From: JAQICJ01 sp041686345
Lineage (GTDB): Bacteria > Myxococcota_A > Polyangia > HGW-17
NCBI GenBank assembly: GCA_041686345.1
Contig: JAWLEA010000004.1
Coordinates: forward strand, 10,614-74,613
Direction: 5' to 3'
DNA length: 64,000 bases
Shown: positions 61,600 through 64,000 of the stretch, piece after piece
Layout: every line of letters begins with the position of its first letter
How positions within the stretch are numbered: the first letter of the stretch is position 1
Made by a program: the position numbers and the translations under genes
Notes under the pieces: model-generated
What the model was told of the DNA's origin: nothing
Databases searched by the model: none
The model's input: the letters and a program-made list of their open reading frames with translations, nothing else

Positions 61600-62343
61600 T
61601 CAAACGCCGACAAATAATCTGTTGGCAAAGTTTCTGTCAATTTTGGCTTTGAATATTTTCATGGCTGCTTGTTCGATGTCATATTCAATTCTTTTATAGG
61701 TGAATTTACCGGTTTCAGTATCAAACAGGGTATAGGCGGCACGGTTGTCATAATCTCTTGGTTGTCCGACACTGCCCACACCGATAATATATTTCATTCC
61801 TGATCTGATTTTAAATTCTTGGGCTACAATTTCGTGGACATCGTTTTTTTCAAGGGCAAAGGCTTTGCAAAGATGGGAATGACCGATGAAGTTTATCTGA
61901 TTTAGATTTGAGAATTCCGGCAGTAGCCGGTAAGCCTGTTCCAGAGAAAAAACATAATCAAAAGCTTCAGGCTCCATAGGAGCTCCATGACTGAAACTCA
62001 TATCCCAGTCATCATATTTTTGTCTAACAATGAAAGGGTTTTTCTTGAGCCATTTTTGATTTTGTTTGCTCAACTGACTTGAGTGCAGATCCAGAACAAA
62101 ACGACAAGCTTCATAGTAATAGTTGTAGTCCATCTTGCCGCAAACAGCAGCATCATGATTGCCCATGATTGAAAAATCAACCAGAGGACGGACCAGATCG
62201 CAGCATCGATTGGGGCTGGCTCCATAACCAACTACATCCCCAAGGCAGATATATTTATCAATGTTTTCATTTTCATAAGCATCAAGTACGCAAGTTAATG
62301 CTTCAAAATTTGCATGTACATCACTAAAAATGGCAAGGCGCAT
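61600..62343 (-). CDS. Calcineurin-like metallophosphoesterase
   Basis: Protein of 247 aa. Metal-binding motifs: FSDVHANFEAL (DxH), CLGDVVGYGASPN (GDxxGYG), MGNHDAAV (GNHD), FSHGAP and FIGHSH. These mark a YfcE/DUF2437-like phosphodiesterase or a serine/threonine phosphatase-like enzyme; substrate unknown. Good ATG start. A hydrophobic ORF at 61358-61603 overlapping its end was judged spurious. Confidence 0.9.
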   Translation of the reverse strand: MRLAIFSDVHANFEALTCVLDAYENENIDKYICLGDVVGYGASPNRCCDLVRPLVDFSIMGNHDAAVCGKMDYNYYYEACRFVLDLHSSQLSKQNQKWLKKNPFIVRQKYDDWDMSFSHGAPMEPEAFDYVFSLEQAYRLLPEFSNLNQINFIGHSHLCKAFALEKNDVHEIVAQEFKIRSGMKYIIGVGSVGQPRDYDNRAAYTLFDTETGKFTYKRIEYDIEQAAMKIFKAKIDRNFANRLFVGV

Positions 62344-62571
62344 TTAATATAAACCTTAGGAATGGTAATCTTGGATTAAATTTATAATTCAACTTAAACC
62401 TGAAAATAGGATATTTCTTGAAAATTTCAATAAAAAAGTTTTTTTGAAAACTGACAGGATAAAACAGACTTTTACCCTGATTTTAAAATTGACAGACCCC
62501 GGCAGGGTATTTGTACAATTTTAGATAAAATGGAAAAGTTTTGTAAAAACTGAAGTTAGGATTTTACGGGA

Positions 62572-63744
62572 TTAAAAGGTGGTGCTGATGGAGAGACCGC
62601 CACCAGAGGGAGATATAACCGGCATTATGGTGAGGGTGCTGCTATCTTGTTCTTCAATGGAACTATTGATCTCGGTCTCGGATGATAGATATCCTTTGTA
62701 AAGAAAATAGGCAGAGGCGATACCAACCACAGCTCCGGAAACGAAAAGTACGTTGGTCATGGTGGCCATTGACTGACCGTTATCACAAACGGATTTGAGT
62801 TCACCTTCGGCCCCGGTGCAAACATCTGAACCGGTGTGAGCCGGGTTTGTGGGATCAGTAAGCAGATCCTCCTTGTCCTGTTCATATTTTCGAACCTGTA
62901 GTCCGGTGTAAGTGCCTGCAATGAAAAGAGCGGCAGTAACTCCGGTGCTGCCCCAGAAGGCATATTTCCAATAATTAGTCGGGCTGTCTTCAGTTTTTGT
63001 TTTTTTGCCGGGTTCAGTGAGATCTACTTGATCTTTTTCTTTAGTTGTATCTTTTGTTTGAGCGGGTATTTTATCAGTTTTTCCCGGGAATTTGACATTG
63101 AAACGGTTGGTTTGATTACTTTTAACTTTAATGGATTTTTCCCAAGTTTTCCCATTTTTACTGACTATTTTCAGAGTGTGTGATCCGGGTTTTATTTTGG
63201 GGATAAGATTATCTCCGGGAACAGTTTTGAAGATAAGTTGACCATCTACAAAAACAGAAGCACCGGCCTGGTTGATGTCAATTACAACTTTTCCATCCGG
63301 CTGTTTGAAGTAGCTGTTCCAGATGTTTTTCAGCCTTGATTTGATCTTTGATTTTGATGCTTTTAGGGAAACAACTTTGTAGAAATACTTGGAACTGTTG
63401 TTTTCGGTAAAGTTGATGCTTATTTTCATTTTGGACCCCTGTTTACTGACCCGACCAGTGATGAAAACATCAGATTTGACTTCTTTTGCCATTTTTTTCT
63501 GACATTCTTCCTTGGTATCTTTCTCTGTATCGCAATAAAGCATTTTCATCTCTTCAATTTCTGATGACGGCACCAGAGTCATTTTGAGACTTTTAGCAAA
63601 ACCTTTAAAGGAATTTGTACAGAATTTTGCTTTTTTGATAAGAGAAGGATCTGCCTCAAAACCGGGTATACTGACCTTTTTGTTTGCAGAAACAGGAAGT
63701 GTTTGCAGAAGAAGAATTAAACTTGCCAACATAAATTTATACAT
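62572..63744 (-). CDS. PEGA-domain exported membrane protein
   Basis: Start at 63744 supported by GGAGG just upstream. The signal peptide (LASLILLLQTLPVSA) precedes a region that resembles a TolB/periplasmic sensor half (residues 25-150) and a PEGA domain (VVIDINQAGASVFVDGQLIFKTVPGDNLIPKIKPGSHTLKIVSKNG). A Lys/Thr-rich linker, then two membrane helices (YAFWGSTGVTAALFIAGTY and TNVLFVSGAVVGIASAYFLY) with a Cys-pair loop between them. Typical of myxobacterial envelope proteins; role unknown. Confidence 0.75.
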   Translation of the reverse strand: MYKFMLASLILLLQTLPVSANKKVSIPGFEADPSLIKKAKFCTNSFKGFAKSLKMTLVPSSEIEEMKMLYCDTEKDTKEECQKKMAKEVKSDVFITGRVSKQGSKMKISINFTENNSSKYFYKVVSLKASKSKIKSRLKNIWNSYFKQPDGKVVIDINQAGASVFVDGQLIFKTVPGDNLIPKIKPGSHTLKIVSKNGKTWEKSIKVKSNQTNRFNVKFPGKTDKIPAQTKDTTKEKDQVDLTEPGKKTKTEDSPTNYWKYAFWGSTGVTAALFIAGTYTGLQVRKYEQDKEDLLTDPTNPAHTGSDVCTGAEGELKSVCDNGQSMATMTNVLFVSGAVVGIASAYFLYKGYLSSETEINSSIEEQDSSTLTIMPVISPSGGGLSISTTF

Positions 63745-63836
63745 CAGGAGCCTCCATAATTTAGTACCTGAAATAATATACACAAGATCTTAATTATTAC
63801 AATATAACAGATAAAATTTCACCTATTTTTTTAAAT

Positions 63837-64000
63837 AGTTCCCATCCCAGAATAGGGGTTTTTGGCTGGAGAAGAAATTGGATTGAGATGCGCGGAATAA
63901 CTTTGCAGATATAGTTGACACTATTTCAAGAAGTTACGACAAAGTTGATGAGGTAAAATTCCGCGTTCAGGTGATGACCTTCCTTTTTGGGATGGGAACT
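63837..64000 (+). repeat. Family A palindromic repeat, full copy at window end
   Basis: 164 bp with perfect 13-bp inverted termini. The interior also pairs: CGCGGAAT (63891-63898) with ATTCCGCG (63958-63965), and AACTTTG with CAAAGTT further in. The final base of the window is the last base of the element. Confidence 0.92.

Noticed and set aside
61358..61603. 81-aa hydrophobic reading frame on the minus strand overlapping the phosphoesterase end
   Set aside because: It needs a TTG start without a ribosome site and lies in an intergenic region; a small membrane protein cannot be excluded but evidence is too weak.
1..64000. tRNA and rRNA genes
   Set aside because: I saw no T-loop GTTCGAATC-type words in a cloverleaf context and no rRNA-like blocks on either strand; a tRNA scan would settle this.

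Overview
The window reads as a draft-assembly scaffold from a low-GC, Gram-negative bacterium of deltaproteobacterial (probably Myxococcota-like) type. The evidence is the gene content: Hanks-type Ser/Thr kinases with an HRDVTPSN loop, an MglA-like GTPase and a Roadblock protein, lipoproteins built from DNDGDG-type and CGNG..EECD-type cysteine repeats, an RCC1-propeller lipoprotein, AgmX-like and PEGA proteins, and a REP-associated transposase of the kind common in myxobacteria. This placement is an inference; no rRNA gene is present. A run of exactly 100 N (31633-31732) marks a scaffold gap.

Layout. 1-5487: the 3' half of a CopB-type P-type ATPase, an MltD-like murein transglycosylase with LysM domains, an RNase HII, a macrodomain protein and a lipoprotein. 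5488-6231: intergenic DNA filled by copies of a ~164-bp palindromic mobile repeat, one inserted inside another. 6232-10835: the most interesting region, an apparent preQ0 operon (queC, queE, queD, folE2) followed by a DUF6884-like protein and a DpdA-type transglycosylase, i.e. a candidate 7-deazaguanine nucleic-acid modification system. 10958-15814: an envelope-type cluster (DUF4178, a 54-aa membrane protein, DUF350, DUF4178, HEAT lipoprotein). 15889-22270: a membrane protein, an FAH-family hydrolase, and a leftward cluster with a Ser/Thr kinase, NagZ and a ROK sugar kinase (muropeptide recycling), plus a probable 29-aa membrane microprotein. 22362-24184: a RAYT transposase gene flanked on both sides by CAACC-N-GGTTG palindromes, ending in a seven-unit tandem array.

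24186-36161: an acyl-CoA ligase, a pseudokinase-like membrane protein, a Tat-exported beta-propeller protein, a zinc-ribbon protein between mobile repeats, an MglA-like GTPase whose tail has been invaded in frame by the same palindrome, a TrmA/RlmD-type methyltransferase, a second transglycosylase paralogue without a zinc site, a beta-barrel protein and a parvulin-like lipoprotein. 36512-46716: surface lipoproteins (DNDGDG/lamin-tail; RCC1), prmC, nth, a SurA-like lipoprotein, a Roadblock protein and a Sel1-repeat protein. 46709-51362: a split cobalamin methionine synthase (metH plus separate activation protein), divergent metF, and gph. 51369-63744: mostly leftward housekeeping genes (cNMP-binding protein, a large zinc-ribbon protein, polA, uvrC, lysC, asd, a phosphoesterase, a PEGA protein). 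The window ends on another full copy of the 164-bp repeat.

Two repeat families shape the window. Family A is a ~164-bp imperfect palindrome with perfect 13-bp terminal inverted repeats (AGTTCCCATCCCA). Family B is a short palindrome, CAACC-N-GGTTG, found beside the RAYT gene, in gene-to-gene gaps and inside one reading frame.
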